Assembly (NCBI GenBank): GCA_030426665.1
Contig: JAUHYD010000020.1
Location: 28,169-92,168 of the forward strand
Origin: Bacteroidia bacterium
GTDB lineage: Bacteria; Bacteroidota; Bacteroidia; Chitinophagales; Chitinophagaceae
DNA length: 64,000 bases
Direction: 5' to 3'
In this document: piece after piece, positions 35,353-43,907 of the stretch
Layout: each line of letters begins with the position of its first letter
How positions within the stretch are numbered: position 1 is the first letter of the stretch
The notes under the pieces: model-generated
The model's database searches: none
What the model was told of the DNA's origin: nothing
What the model saw: only the letters and a program-made list of their open reading frames with translations
Made by a program: the position numbers and the translations under genes

Positions 35353-37740
35353 ATGATACAAAGGTTATCTGTTTGTATGCTGTTGCTACTTGTAACCAGT
35401 GCGGTTGATGCTCAACGCCTGCAACGAATCAGGGGAAGGGTAACAGACAAAGAATCGAAAGCAGCATTACCCGGAGTAACGATTGTGGTAACAGACGGCT
35501 CGCCGTTACTGGGAACGACGACTAACGAAAACGGCTACTACTCGATTGACAGTGTGCCGGTAGGCAAACATACTCTTACCGTATCTTACGTTGGCTATGA
35601 AAGCCGCTCCTTACCCGGCATATTGGTAACATCTGCCAAAGAAGTAATACTACCCATAGAAATTGAAGAACGAGCTACAGGGATGAAGGAAGTTACTGTA
35701 ACTCAAAAAAGGGAACACATCAATGATATGGCATTGGTTAGTACCCGCACATTCGACGTTCAGGAAACCGAGCGATATGCCGGCAGCCGTGGTGACCCTG
35801 CCCGTATGGCATCGAACTTTGCCGGCGCACAGGGCGGCGACGACTCCCGAAATGACATCGTGATTAGAGGCAATAGTCCGCAGGGTGTATTGTGGCGTAT
35901 GGAAGGTATCGATATACCCAATCCCAGCCACTTTAATATTCCCGGCACAACAGGAGGTCCAGTGAGTATGCTGAACAATAAAATGCTGTCGAACAGCGAT
36001 TTCTTTATGGGTGCATTCCCCGCGGAATATGGAGATGCTATCGCAGGGGTATTTGATGTACGTCTGCGCAACGGCAACAATCAAGCGTACGAGTTTACGG
36101 GACAGTTGGGGTTGTTAGGTACAGAGATAAGTGCAGAAGGCCCTATTTCTAAGAAAAAAGGTTCTTCATTTCTTGTTAACTACCGATACAGTACGCTGCA
36201 GATTTTTCAGGGGCTGAACATAAAAATAGGCACAACATCAGTACCACAATATCAGGACGGTAGTTTTCGCCTAAACTTCCCCATGGGCAAGAAAGGAAAT
36301 CTTGCATTCTTCGGATTGGGTGGCTCGAGCAGAATAGATTTGATTGTGAGTACGCTCACGGAGCCGGAGCCACAATTATATGGTGAATCTGACAGAGACC
36401 AGTATTTTGCATCGAAGACCGGTTTTGTTGGTGGCACCTATGAATACGCTATCAATAAGCGGGCCTATATGAAGTTAACTGTAGCGCAAAGCGGTGGCAA
36501 TGTATGGGCGCAACACATAAAAGTATTCAGAAATGCTGCATTTGGCATCGACTCTTTGAAAGATGTGCTGGGATATGACTTTAATACAGCATCTACTGTC
36601 GCTCATTGGTATATCAACAAAAAAATATCGGCGCAAAAGACATTGAAGTATGGTATCGAAAACAAATACTATCATGTAAACCTACTGGACCGCAGCAGGC
36701 AATACCCTACCTCGCGACAGAACTGGCAAATGCGTGAAAACTACATTGGCGGCACTGACCTATTACAGGCATACATACAGTACAAGATAAGACCAACGGA
36801 GCGGCTAACGCTTACAGGCGGACTACACGGTCAGTATTTGACACACAACGGCTCAAAATCGTTAGAGCCAAGGGTTGCCATGCGTTGGCGGAAAGAAAAA
36901 GGTGTATTTACCGCGGGATATGGACTGCATAGCCAGATGCAACCGCTATACCAATACTTTGCCCAACTGCCCCAAGACCCGGCGGGAGTCATGCGCAACT
37001 ACAATATAGGCTTTACACGCAGCCACCACTTAGTAGCCGGTTACGAGCGCAAACTCACCAACAACATAAGACTGCGACTTGAAAGCTATGGTCAGTACCT
37101 GTTTAATGTTCCTGTGGAAGTGCGTGCAGGTTCGTCATATTCTGCACTTAATCAGGGTGCATCATTCAGCAGAAACTTTCCGGACACTCTACAAAATACA
37201 GGTACGGGTTATAACTATGGGATAGAAGCAACATTAGAAAAGTCTTTCAACAAGAGCTTTTATGTATTGCTCACCGGCAGCCTGTTTGACAGCAAGGCTG
37301 CGGGCAATGACGGAGTTTACCGTAACACAAGCTATAACACACGGTATGCCGTAAATATACTTGCAGGGCATGAGCATAAAATCGGAAAATACAGCACATT
37401 GACCTTGGGGTTCAAAACAACTATGATTGGTGGCAAACTATACTCTCCGGTGGATACCGCTGCTTCTAATGCCCTTAGCGACATGGTAGTGATAGACGGA
37501 GAACGAAACTCCTTGCGGTTTAAATCTTACTTCCGAACCGACCTGAAACTTGGAGCTCGATTTAACGCCAAGCACCTGACCCATGAAGTGGCGCTCGACC
37601 TCGTAAATGTGACAAATACAAAAAACATCTTGTCTCTTACCTACAGCTCTGACTTAGCATCACAGGGAGTGGCTTATCCGTTTTATACACAGTATCAGTT
37701 AGGCTTCCTACCTATTTTCTATTATCGGGTGGATTTTTAG
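35353..37740 (+). CDS. TonB-dependent outer-membrane receptor
   Basis: A 795-residue protein from the ATG at 35353 (MIQRLSVCMLLLLVTSAVDAQ signal). Residues ~25-110 form a CarboxypepD_reg-like domain (IRGRVTDKESKAALPGVTIV, GYYSIDSVPVGKHTLTV), typical of Bacteroidota receptors. A plug domain follows (DSRNDIVIRGNSPQGVLWRM) and then a beta-barrel ending in YQLGFLPIFYYRVDF with a C-terminal Phe. No SusD partner is adjacent, so polysaccharide uptake is not indicated; iron or cofactor uptake is possible. ExbB and ExbD, encoded 1.2 kb further on, could energise it. Confidence 0.93.
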   Translation: MIQRLSVCMLLLLVTSAVDAQRLQRIRGRVTDKESKAALPGVTIVVTDGSPLLGTTTNENGYYSIDSVPVGKHTLTVSYVGYESRSLPGILVTSAKEVILPIEIEERATGMKEVTVTQKREHINDMALVSTRTFDVQETERYAGSRGDPARMASNFAGAQGGDDSRNDIVIRGNSPQGVLWRMEGIDIPNPSHFNIPGTTGGPVSMLNNKMLSNSDFFMGAFPAEYGDAIAGVFDVRLRNGNNQAYEFTGQLGLLGTEISAEGPISKKKGSSFLVNYRYSTLQIFQGLNIKIGTTSVPQYQDGSFRLNFPMGKKGNLAFFGLGGSSRIDLIVSTLTEPEPQLYGESDRDQYFASKTGFVGGTYEYAINKRAYMKLTVAQSGGNVWAQHIKVFRNAAFGIDSLKDVLGYDFNTASTVAHWYINKKISAQKTLKYGIENKYYHVNLLDRSRQYPTSRQNWQMRENYIGGTDLLQAYIQYKIRPTERLTLTGGLHGQYLTHNGSKSLEPRVAMRWRKEKGVFTAGYGLHSQMQPLYQYFAQLPQDPAGVMRNYNIGFTRSHHLVAGYERKLTNNIRLRLESYGQYLFNVPVEVRAGSSYSALNQGASFSRNFPDTLQNTGTGYNYGIEATLEKSFNKSFYVLLTGSLFDSKAAGNDGVYRNTSYNTRYAVNILAGHEHKIGKYSTLTLGFKTTMIGGKLYSPVDTAASNALSDMVVIDGERNSLRFKSYFRTDLKLGARFNAKHLTHEVALDLVNVTNTKNILSLTYSSDLASQGVAYPFYTQYQLGFLPIFYYRVDF

Positions 37741-37792
37741 AAACCACGATTAACAAAACAATACTGTTCAACAGTGACAATTAAACCGGCAA

Positions 37793-38647
37793 TTACTTGG
37801 CACTTTTTTGTGCAGTCTTCTTTGGCGATGATTTTGAAGCCCGCTTAATTCGTTTTGGCTTTTCTTTTGTTTTAATCTTTACAAACACATGTTTAATGTT
37901 ACCATTTCCCTTGTCGGAGAGTCGCTCTTCGATATCAAAAGCATCACAGCTCTGTATCAGTAATGTCAGCCGTTTGAATCCGTAATTCCGGGGATCAAAG
38001 TCAGGGCGCTTTTTCAAGAGCAAATTCCCCAACTCTCCCAGAAATGCCCACCCGTCTTCATCTGCAACATCTGCAACAGAATTTGTAATCATCTTCAGCA
38101 GCGGCGCGTCTATCTTTTTAATTACTTCTTCTTCCTCATGTGTTTCCGTCTGAGCCGTTGTCTCCTCAGCTTTCTTAGCAGGTCGCTGCTTATCTGCAGA
38201 AAGAATCTCGATATAAACAAACTTATCGCAAGACGCTATAAAAGGTTCGGGTGTTTTCTTCTCCCCCATCCCTATGACTTTCATTCCTGATTCCCTTAGG
38301 CGCAACGCCAGTCGGGTAAAGTCGCTATCGCTGGATATTATGCAAAACCCATCTACGTGTTTACTGTACAGGATGTCCATCGCATCAATAATCATAGCTG
38401 AGTCAGAAGCATTTTTGCCCTGAGTATAACTATATTGCTGCACAGGAGTAACGGCATTCTCCAATAAAAGGTTTTTCCACCTATTTACATGCGGCTTAGT
38501 CCAGTCGGCATATATACGCTTAAGCGTAGGTGTACCATACTTGGCTATCTCTTCCAACATTTCCTTCAGGTTGGCAGAAGGTACATTTTCGGCATCTATA
38601 AGCACCGCAAACCTTAGTTCTTTTTTATTTTCATTGTTTTGTTCCAT
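37793..38647 (-). CDS. NYN-domain (LabA/DUF88-like) protein with LOTUS/OST-HTH domain
   Basis: A 284-residue protein. Residues ~10-150 form a PIN-like NYN domain: RFAVLIDAENVP with the first Asp, ASDSAMIIDAMDILY, and GFCIISSDSDFTRLALRLRE with the acidic SDSDF motif that binds metal in putative ribonucleases. Residues ~190-260 form a LOTUS/OST-HTH domain (WAFLGELGNLLLKKRPDFDP, then YGFKRLTLLIQS), which binds RNA or G-quadruplexes in some proteins. A Lys-rich tail ends the protein. RNA cleavage or processing is likely; the target is unknown. The gene is monocistronic. Confidence 0.92.
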   Translation of the reverse strand: MEQNNENKKELRFAVLIDAENVPSANLKEMLEEIAKYGTPTLKRIYADWTKPHVNRWKNLLLENAVTPVQQYSYTQGKNASDSAMIIDAMDILYSKHVDGFCIISSDSDFTRLALRLRESGMKVIGMGEKKTPEPFIASCDKFVYIEILSADKQRPAKKAEETTAQTETHEEEEVIKKIDAPLLKMITNSVADVADEDGWAFLGELGNLLLKKRPDFDPRNYGFKRLTLLIQSCDAFDIEERLSDKGNGNIKHVFVKIKTKEKPKRIKRASKSSPKKTAQKSAK

Positions 38648-38753
38648 TCTATCTTCTGTTTTGATTTGAATTGAGGCATATATGATTTACCGACCTCATA
38701 ACGTCAATCAAACAGCACAGCAATGCTACATAGGATATCCGAAGACGCTAATA

Positions 38754-38761
38754 CAAATATA
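38754..38761 (-). promoter_or_regulatory. -7 box (TATATTTG) for the NYN-LOTUS gene
   Basis: The minus strand reads TATATTTG, matching TAnnTTTG, 106 bp upstream of the ATG at 38647. Confidence 0.45.
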
Positions 38762-38910
38762 CAATGTTCATCCCGCATAAAATAAACATTACCGTTATGT
38801 TTGAACACTAACCCACCCTACGCCACACAAAAGTGTCAATGAAGAATATCGCTATCGGTTAAAGTAAACATAAAAGAATTGTAGCGCTGAAGGCGTTTAA
38901 TGTTTTTAAT

Positions 38911-38918
38911 TATATTTG
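38911..38918 (+). promoter_or_regulatory. -7 box (TATATTTG) for exbB-exbD
   Basis: TATATTTG matches TAnnTTTG and ends 19 bp before the exbB-like ATG at 38938. Confidence 0.6.
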
Positions 38919-38937
38919 CTTATACCAATTTTCGGAC

Positions 38938-39633
38938 ATGATTTTACTATCCGCTTTACTGCTACAGGTTGACACTACCCTTCAGGGAATGGCAGATACT
39001 GCCGCAGCTCCCGAAGAAAAAATATCGCTATTCAACCTTCTGTGGGAAGGTGGTGCATTGATGATACCATTGCTGCTATGCTCGGTCATTATGGTATATG
39101 TATTTGTTGAGCGATTTATGACTATCCGTAAGGCATCGGAGCTGGACCCTACGCTTGTTATGCGACTACAGCAATATGTTGAAGTTGGCAATATAGCTGC
39201 AGCGGTTGCTGCCTGCAAGAGCAACCCGACCCCGGTTGCACGCGTGTTGGAGAAAGGCGTTAACCGAATTGGCAAACCGCTTGAATATATCGAGAAATCG
39301 ATGGAAAACACGGGAAGGCTGGAAATATATAAATTAGAAAAAAACCTCTCTATTTTATCTACGATAGCAGGTATCGCACCAATATTCGGTTTCTTAGGAA
39401 CCATTGCCGGTATGATTATTCTGTTTTTCAATGTGCAGCATCAAGGATTTTCATTGGAAACCATTGCAGGTGGTATCTATACAAAAATGGTTACATCCGC
39501 ATCGGGATTGATAATAGGTCTGCTTGCCTATGTAGGCTATGCCTATCTGAATGCACAAATCAACAAAACTGTAAACAGAATAGAATCTGTTTCTGCAGAG
39601 TTTTTGGATACAATTCAACAACCTAACCACTAA
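38938..39633 (+). CDS. exbB: MotA/TolQ/ExbB proton channel protein
   Basis: A 231-residue protein with three membrane helices. The first (GGALMIPLLLCSVIMVYVFVERF) ends in the conserved ERF. The second and third surround ILSTIAGIAPIFGFLGTIAGM and ETIAGGIYTKMVTSASGLIIG, which carry the family's small-residue and Thr positions. It forms a pentameric proton channel with ExbD and TonB. It is followed after 11 bp by exbD. Confidence 0.95.
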   Translation: MILLSALLLQVDTTLQGMADTAAAPEEKISLFNLLWEGGALMIPLLLCSVIMVYVFVERFMTIRKASELDPTLVMRLQQYVEVGNIAAAVAACKSNPTPVARVLEKGVNRIGKPLEYIEKSMENTGRLEIYKLEKNLSILSTIAGIAPIFGFLGTIAGMIILFFNVQHQGFSLETIAGGIYTKMVTSASGLIIGLLAYVGYAYLNAQINKTVNRIESVSAEFLDTIQQPNH

Positions 39634-39644
39634 GCAACAGCAAG

Positions 39645-40049
39645 ATGAATATAAAGAGGCGAACGTCACATGATCCGCAGGGACATTCATCGGCATTGAA
39701 CGATATTTTGTTCATATTGCTGTTGTTTTTCCTTATTATATCGACGCTTGCCAATCCGAATGTCGTAAAGTTGAGCATACCTAAGGCAAAGAGCAATACT
39801 AAAGCCAAACAAACAGTAGTCGTATCTGTAAACGATAATCAACAATTTTTTGTGGGCACCACGCCGGTAGTGGTAGATTCCCTGAAACCTGTAATAGCTG
39901 CGGCTATTGCTAAGTCACAGGATGTAGAACCTACCGTTGTTATCAATGCACATAAAGAAGCCACTGCAGATAATATTGTGGCTATTATGCGTGCTGCGCA
40001 CGACCTGAACCTTAGAACGGTACTGGCTGTAGAGAATAACAGCAGGTAA
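39645..40049 (+). CDS. exbD: ExbD/TolR-family biopolymer transport protein
   Basis: A 134-residue protein with a single N-terminal helix (ALNDILFILLLFFLIISTLA) that holds the essential Asp of the LNDILF segment, and a periplasmic domain (VVVSVNDNQQFFVGTTPV, then TVVINAHKEATADNIVAIM). It completes the proton-driven motor with ExbB. No TonB gene follows, so TonB is supplied from elsewhere. Confidence 0.95.
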   Translation: MNIKRRTSHDPQGHSSALNDILFILLLFFLIISTLANPNVVKLSIPKAKSNTKAKQTVVVSVNDNQQFFVGTTPVVVDSLKPVIAAAIAKSQDVEPTVVINAHKEATADNIVAIMRAAHDLNLRTVLAVENNSR

Positions 40050-40067
40050 CAGTGACCAACTATCTAA

Positions 40068-41813
40068 CTACAGTTTCACAAACTTTTTGGCGGCATAGCC
40101 ATCAACCGATACCAGGTACTCTCCGGGAGGTAATTGCGAAATATTGATTTTAGTATCAGGCTCGGCTATCGCCCCGTTTAACCACTGTTTGCCAAGCATA
40201 TCTAAAATACGGTATTGAGCTACACTAAGCATTGCATCGTCTCCAAAACTTAACCACAATGTATTGCCCGATGGATTTGGATACAAAGTGGCAGCAAAAG
40301 ACTTTGTTTGAATGGGGGTCGACAATGTACTAATGCCTGCACCCTCAACTATTTTATAAAATAATCCGGAGGCTACATTCTCGAAATGTCCAATAGCTCC
40401 TGAGGGCCATCTGACAATAATCGAGTCGATAGACGTAGCATCATTTAACCCGAAATGCACCCGTAAATCGTTTTGCCCCTGAAAGGTGTTTTGGGCATTA
40501 ACTTCCCTCATTTGCCATACCGGTGTACCGCCTATTGTTGCCTTTAGCCTGACAATAGCACCGATAGCAGAGCGATTGGACGCAACACCTACTAAAGAGA
40601 TATTCACAAACTTCCTTCCTATGGCAACAGCGTCGTTTATGTATAAGCCTACTGATGCAGCCGTACCCGTGTTGCCTACGCCATTGACAAACAAATCGAG
40701 GTCGCCATCATTGTCGTAATCTCCGTTAGCGATACTGCATATTGCCGTTGGCGTAGTAAACCCTCCCGACAAATACGAAAAGGTGCCATCGCCATTGTTT
40801 TGATAATACTTGGTTGTCTGGTTGTCATTGGTAATAATAACGTCCAGATCACCATCATTGTCATAGTCGCCCCAACAGTTTGCAAGGCTGGTGGTGGTGG
40901 TTGTGAAAGGAGTGGTCGTGAGGTTGTACGTACCACTATTATTGACATAAAACCGTGTAGCTACCCCTCTGTAATTAGTAAGACATAGGTCAAAATCACC
41001 ATCGTTGTCAAAGTCTATGAAATTATAACATTGCCCGTCCTGCGTCTGTGTGGCAAACAGTTCGCTTGTCATGGGCACCATAGTATCGGTTCCTGTTTCC
41101 ACTTTCATGTTCTTAAAGCAATAGTCATAGTCGGTGGTACCATCTGCGGGGCCGCTGGCAATAAATAAGTCCATATCTCCGTCCAGGTCGTAGTCGCTCC
41201 AATAAGGGTTTGTGTATGCATCAAGCGAGGTGGTAAACGGATAACCGGATACAGAATCAGTACTAAACGATGGCATTTTTTGCCGATAAAGTCTACATGG
41301 CTGTGATACAGCCGGAATAAGAAAGCCTTTTGCATGCGCAAATACAAAATCGAGCTGCCGGTCTTTGTTATAGTCACCAATCGCAACACCAAAAGCACCA
41401 TATCCCGCAAGCCCCGGCACTTTGGCAGAAGAATCAATCAAAATACCTGACCCATTGTTGAAATACACTTTCGACGGCACTCCTGCGATTATGAGGTCAT
41501 TATCGCCATCATTGTCTAAATCAGCACAACTGCTACCCGATGTACTGTTTAAATGGGCGAACGGCAATGGAGTCATAGCAGTATACGTACCGTCTCCGTT
41601 ATTGATAAAGGCAAACTTTGGCGGAGCAAATATGTCAACATACTCATCTCCATTCAGCTCTACAAAAGAAGCGCCTACATAGCTGTTGCCGGTCACATAT
41701 GCAGTAACGTCATTGAGCGGATTTGTATCGTGTATCCATCCACCCTGACCCAATACAGAATTACAATTTACAAATACCAAGAGTATAAAAAATACAACAG
41801 ATCCCTTCTTCAT
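40068..41813 (-). CDS. Secreted FG-GAP/VCBS propeller with ASPIC/UnbV and T9SS domains
   Basis: A 581-residue protein from the ATG at 41813 (MKKGSVVFFILLVFVNCNSVLGQ signal); the longer frame to 41930 adds a non-signal extension and is rejected. About seven FG-GAP/VCBS repeats carry Ca-binding loops such as DLDNDGDNDLII, DYDLDGDMDLFI and DFDNDGDFDLCL. An ASPIC/UnbV module follows (INISL...NRSAIGAIVRL, then GFGLNDATSIDSIIVRWPSG-like). A T9SS tail closes it (YPNPSGNTLWLSF, LPPGEYLVSV, AAKKFVKL). It is a surface protein with an integrin-like propeller and probably a binding or adhesion role. Confidence 0.92.
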   Translation of the reverse strand: MKKGSVVFFILLVFVNCNSVLGQGGWIHDTNPLNDVTAYVTGNSYVGASFVELNGDEYVDIFAPPKFAFINNGDGTYTAMTPLPFAHLNSTSGSSCADLDNDGDNDLIIAGVPSKVYFNNGSGILIDSSAKVPGLAGYGAFGVAIGDYNKDRQLDFVFAHAKGFLIPAVSQPCRLYRQKMPSFSTDSVSGYPFTTSLDAYTNPYWSDYDLDGDMDLFIASGPADGTTDYDYCFKNMKVETGTDTMVPMTSELFATQTQDGQCYNFIDFDNDGDFDLCLTNYRGVATRFYVNNSGTYNLTTTPFTTTTTSLANCWGDYDNDGDLDVIITNDNQTTKYYQNNGDGTFSYLSGGFTTPTAICSIANGDYDNDGDLDLFVNGVGNTGTAASVGLYINDAVAIGRKFVNISLVGVASNRSAIGAIVRLKATIGGTPVWQMREVNAQNTFQGQNDLRVHFGLNDATSIDSIIVRWPSGAIGHFENVASGLFYKIVEGAGISTLSTPIQTKSFAATLYPNPSGNTLWLSFGDDAMLSVAQYRILDMLGKQWLNGAIAEPDTKINISQLPPGEYLVSVDGYAAKKFVKL

Positions 41814-41922
41814 TGTCCAGTTTTTCGAATTAGCTAATAGATGGCTCGAGCCAACATAGAAAAGACGAAATCCATTACATCGACCTTTGGTTTCGAATGG
41901 AATTAGTGTACCAGAATATAAA

Positions 41923-41957
41923 GAGGGCATCGAAAATTTGTTATTTTCGATGGCCTC
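41923..41957 (-). terminator. Strong hairpin downstream of the first tandem NHL gene
   Basis: CATCGAAAAT pairs with ATTTTCGATG around TTGTT; outside one G-G mismatch, GAGG pairs with CCTC. It starts 30 bp beyond the stop at 41988, and the minus strand then runs into TTTATATT. Confidence 0.8.
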
Positions 41958-41987
41958 AAGAAGTCTCCTTTTGCCGGAGCTAAACCT

Positions 41988-43685
41988 TTATTGTTTTACA
42001 AACTTCTTTGCCTCCATACCATTTATACGAACGATGTACAAACCTGCAGGAAATGATGAAACGTCTACTTTCACCGCATCAGCATTAGGCTGAATCTTAT
42101 TGTGATACAGCACCCTACTCGTAATGTCAGTAATTAACACCTCTGCAGACACACGGCTATTCCATTCAATATTCAAGACGGTTGCCGCAGGATTAGGGAA
42201 AATACTTAAATCTGACTGCTTTACGGCATTAGACGCTATACCTGAAGTTCCTTCCTCTACAGCGTTTGTATAAACAGTTATGGTATCAGCGGTTATATCG
42301 TCCGTTACCCGAACCCTGAAATAGTCTGTACCAAGATAACCGGCATCGGCCGTATAGGTAACGCCGGTTGGTTTTACCGTAGTGGCATCTCCCACAGAGG
42401 TTGCCGTAGTGGTCAATCCCGACACTACGCCGTGGGCGGGAGCCTGAACAATCTCCCACTTTTCCGTTTGTCCCATGTCCAGGTCGGTCGCCCACAATAG
42501 AGAGTCGATTCCATAGATACCACCCGGATTTGTAGTCATAAATACTCCCTCGCCATAAGCAAATGTCGGAGTTGTTGTCAGGGCGATGATTTTCCGAATT
42601 CTGTGATTATTGCTATCAGCCACAAAGATATTACCTGCGCCGTCCACACAAAGACCATAAGGGTAATTCATATTTGCCAACTGAGATCGGATATCATCTG
42701 AATAACCCTGTATTGCAAAATCTCCTGCAACAGGAAACAAAGAATCAGATGCAAAGTCGAGTACCCTGCACGCACAGCTTATCTCTGTATTGTACAAGTT
42801 GCTGTCCGGTCCAAAGCACAGACCTGTAATGGTTCCCAACTGGGCATCCAATGCACCAACATTATCCACAAGCCCTAAAGGGTACGGCATAGTGGTACCC
42901 AAAATCGTAGAAATGATACCTGTTGACATATCAATTTTACGCACTACAGAATTATCATATCGTGGGAAACTCGGGTTTTGATCAGAAAAATAAACATTTC
43001 CCGCCGGATCTAAACAGATTACAATCGGGCTTTTCAGCCCGGCATCAAATGCCGCACCACCATCCCCGGCATAGCCACTTGTGTCATTGCCTGCGATAGT
43101 GGATATAATTCCTGTAGCACCAGACACCATCCTGATACGGTTATTATTTCTATCAACGATAAATAAGTCTCCGGCAGGGTTTACTGCGACGCCCTGAGGT
43201 TCGTTCAATTGGGCAGCAACAGCAAGCCCGCCATCCCCACTAAACCCTGCAGCACCGGTACCTGCCACAGTCATGATATTGCCTGTCACCGCATCAACTT
43301 TCCTGATTTTGTTGTCAGTAGACATGTAGATATCACCATGTGTATCTATACATATATAGTTAGGAGAAATTGCCGCAGAAGTTGCAGGAACATTATTGGC
43401 TGTCGAAATGCCACCACCGGCAATTGTCGTGATTTTTGAATTTAATGCATTGTACTTTCTAATACGCCTGTTCCCAATATCTACAAATATCAAATTACCC
43501 GCAGCATCAAGACATACATCTTTCGGACCACTTATTACGGTGTTCTTCCCTTCTTTGTTGTCACCATTAAAACCAGGAACACCGGTACCGACAACCGAAA
43601 CAGTAACTCTTTGAGCGAAGGACGCAATAGGACACGCCATCAACGCAAGTCCCCAAATCGAGAAAAACAGAGTAATCTTTTTCAT
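41988..43685 (-). CDS. Secreted NHL-repeat protein with cadherin-like region and T9SS tail, copy 1
   Basis: A 565-residue protein with a signal peptide (MKKITLFFSIWGLALMACPIASFAQ). Residues ~30-370 hold six NHL-type blades (GNLIFVDIGNRRIRKYN, GDIYMSTDNKIRKVDA, GDLFIVDRNNNRIRMV, and so on). Residues ~375-475 form a cadherin-like/BIG_9-type region (GVTYTADAGYLGTDYFRVRVTDD). The T9SS tail starts at SIFPNPAATVLNIEW and ends EAKKFVKQ. It is about three-quarters identical by eye to the next upstream gene, so the pair is a tandem duplication. A surface or secreted binding role is inferred. Confidence 0.93.
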   Translation of the reverse strand: MKKITLFFSIWGLALMACPIASFAQRVTVSVVGTGVPGFNGDNKEGKNTVISGPKDVCLDAAGNLIFVDIGNRRIRKYNALNSKITTIAGGGISTANNVPATSAAISPNYICIDTHGDIYMSTDNKIRKVDAVTGNIMTVAGTGAAGFSGDGGLAVAAQLNEPQGVAVNPAGDLFIVDRNNNRIRMVSGATGIISTIAGNDTSGYAGDGGAAFDAGLKSPIVICLDPAGNVYFSDQNPSFPRYDNSVVRKIDMSTGIISTILGTTMPYPLGLVDNVGALDAQLGTITGLCFGPDSNLYNTEISCACRVLDFASDSLFPVAGDFAIQGYSDDIRSQLANMNYPYGLCVDGAGNIFVADSNNHRIRKIIALTTTPTFAYGEGVFMTTNPGGIYGIDSLLWATDLDMGQTEKWEIVQAPAHGVVSGLTTTATSVGDATTVKPTGVTYTADAGYLGTDYFRVRVTDDITADTITVYTNAVEEGTSGIASNAVKQSDLSIFPNPAATVLNIEWNSRVSAEVLITDITSRVLYHNKIQPNADAVKVDVSSFPAGLYIVRINGMEAKKFVKQ

Positions 43686-43842
43686 AAATATTGAATTTCT
43701 TTTTTAGATAGACACGTTTAAAACAAAATAGGTTGGTCTTGGACGAAAATCAGAAAACGCAACATCACTATTTAGCGTAATAGCGATTGTATAAGGACCT
43801 TGCTAATCGCAATAAATGCTAACTAATAACTATCAAAATAAA

Positions 43843-43874
43843 AAGGCGTCGAACGATTTACCATTCAACGCCTT
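43843..43874 (-). terminator. Terminator between the tandem NHL genes
   Basis: On the minus strand AAGGCGTTGAA pairs with TTCGACGCCTT (one G-T/A-C position), followed by TTTTTATTTTG. It is 33 bp beyond the stop of the gene at 43908-45617, so that gene is transcribed alone. Confidence 0.82.
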
Positions 43875-43907
43875 CCATAAAAAAGTTATTCTAAATAAGC
43901 TAAACCC

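Noticed and set aside
35650..36080. Minus-strand frames inside the TonB receptor
   Set aside because: They are antisense shadows of the plug domain and have no independent signals.
41814..41930. Extended N-terminus of the FG-GAP protein
   Set aside because: It places 39 non-conserved residues before a clear signal peptide that begins at the ATG at 41813.
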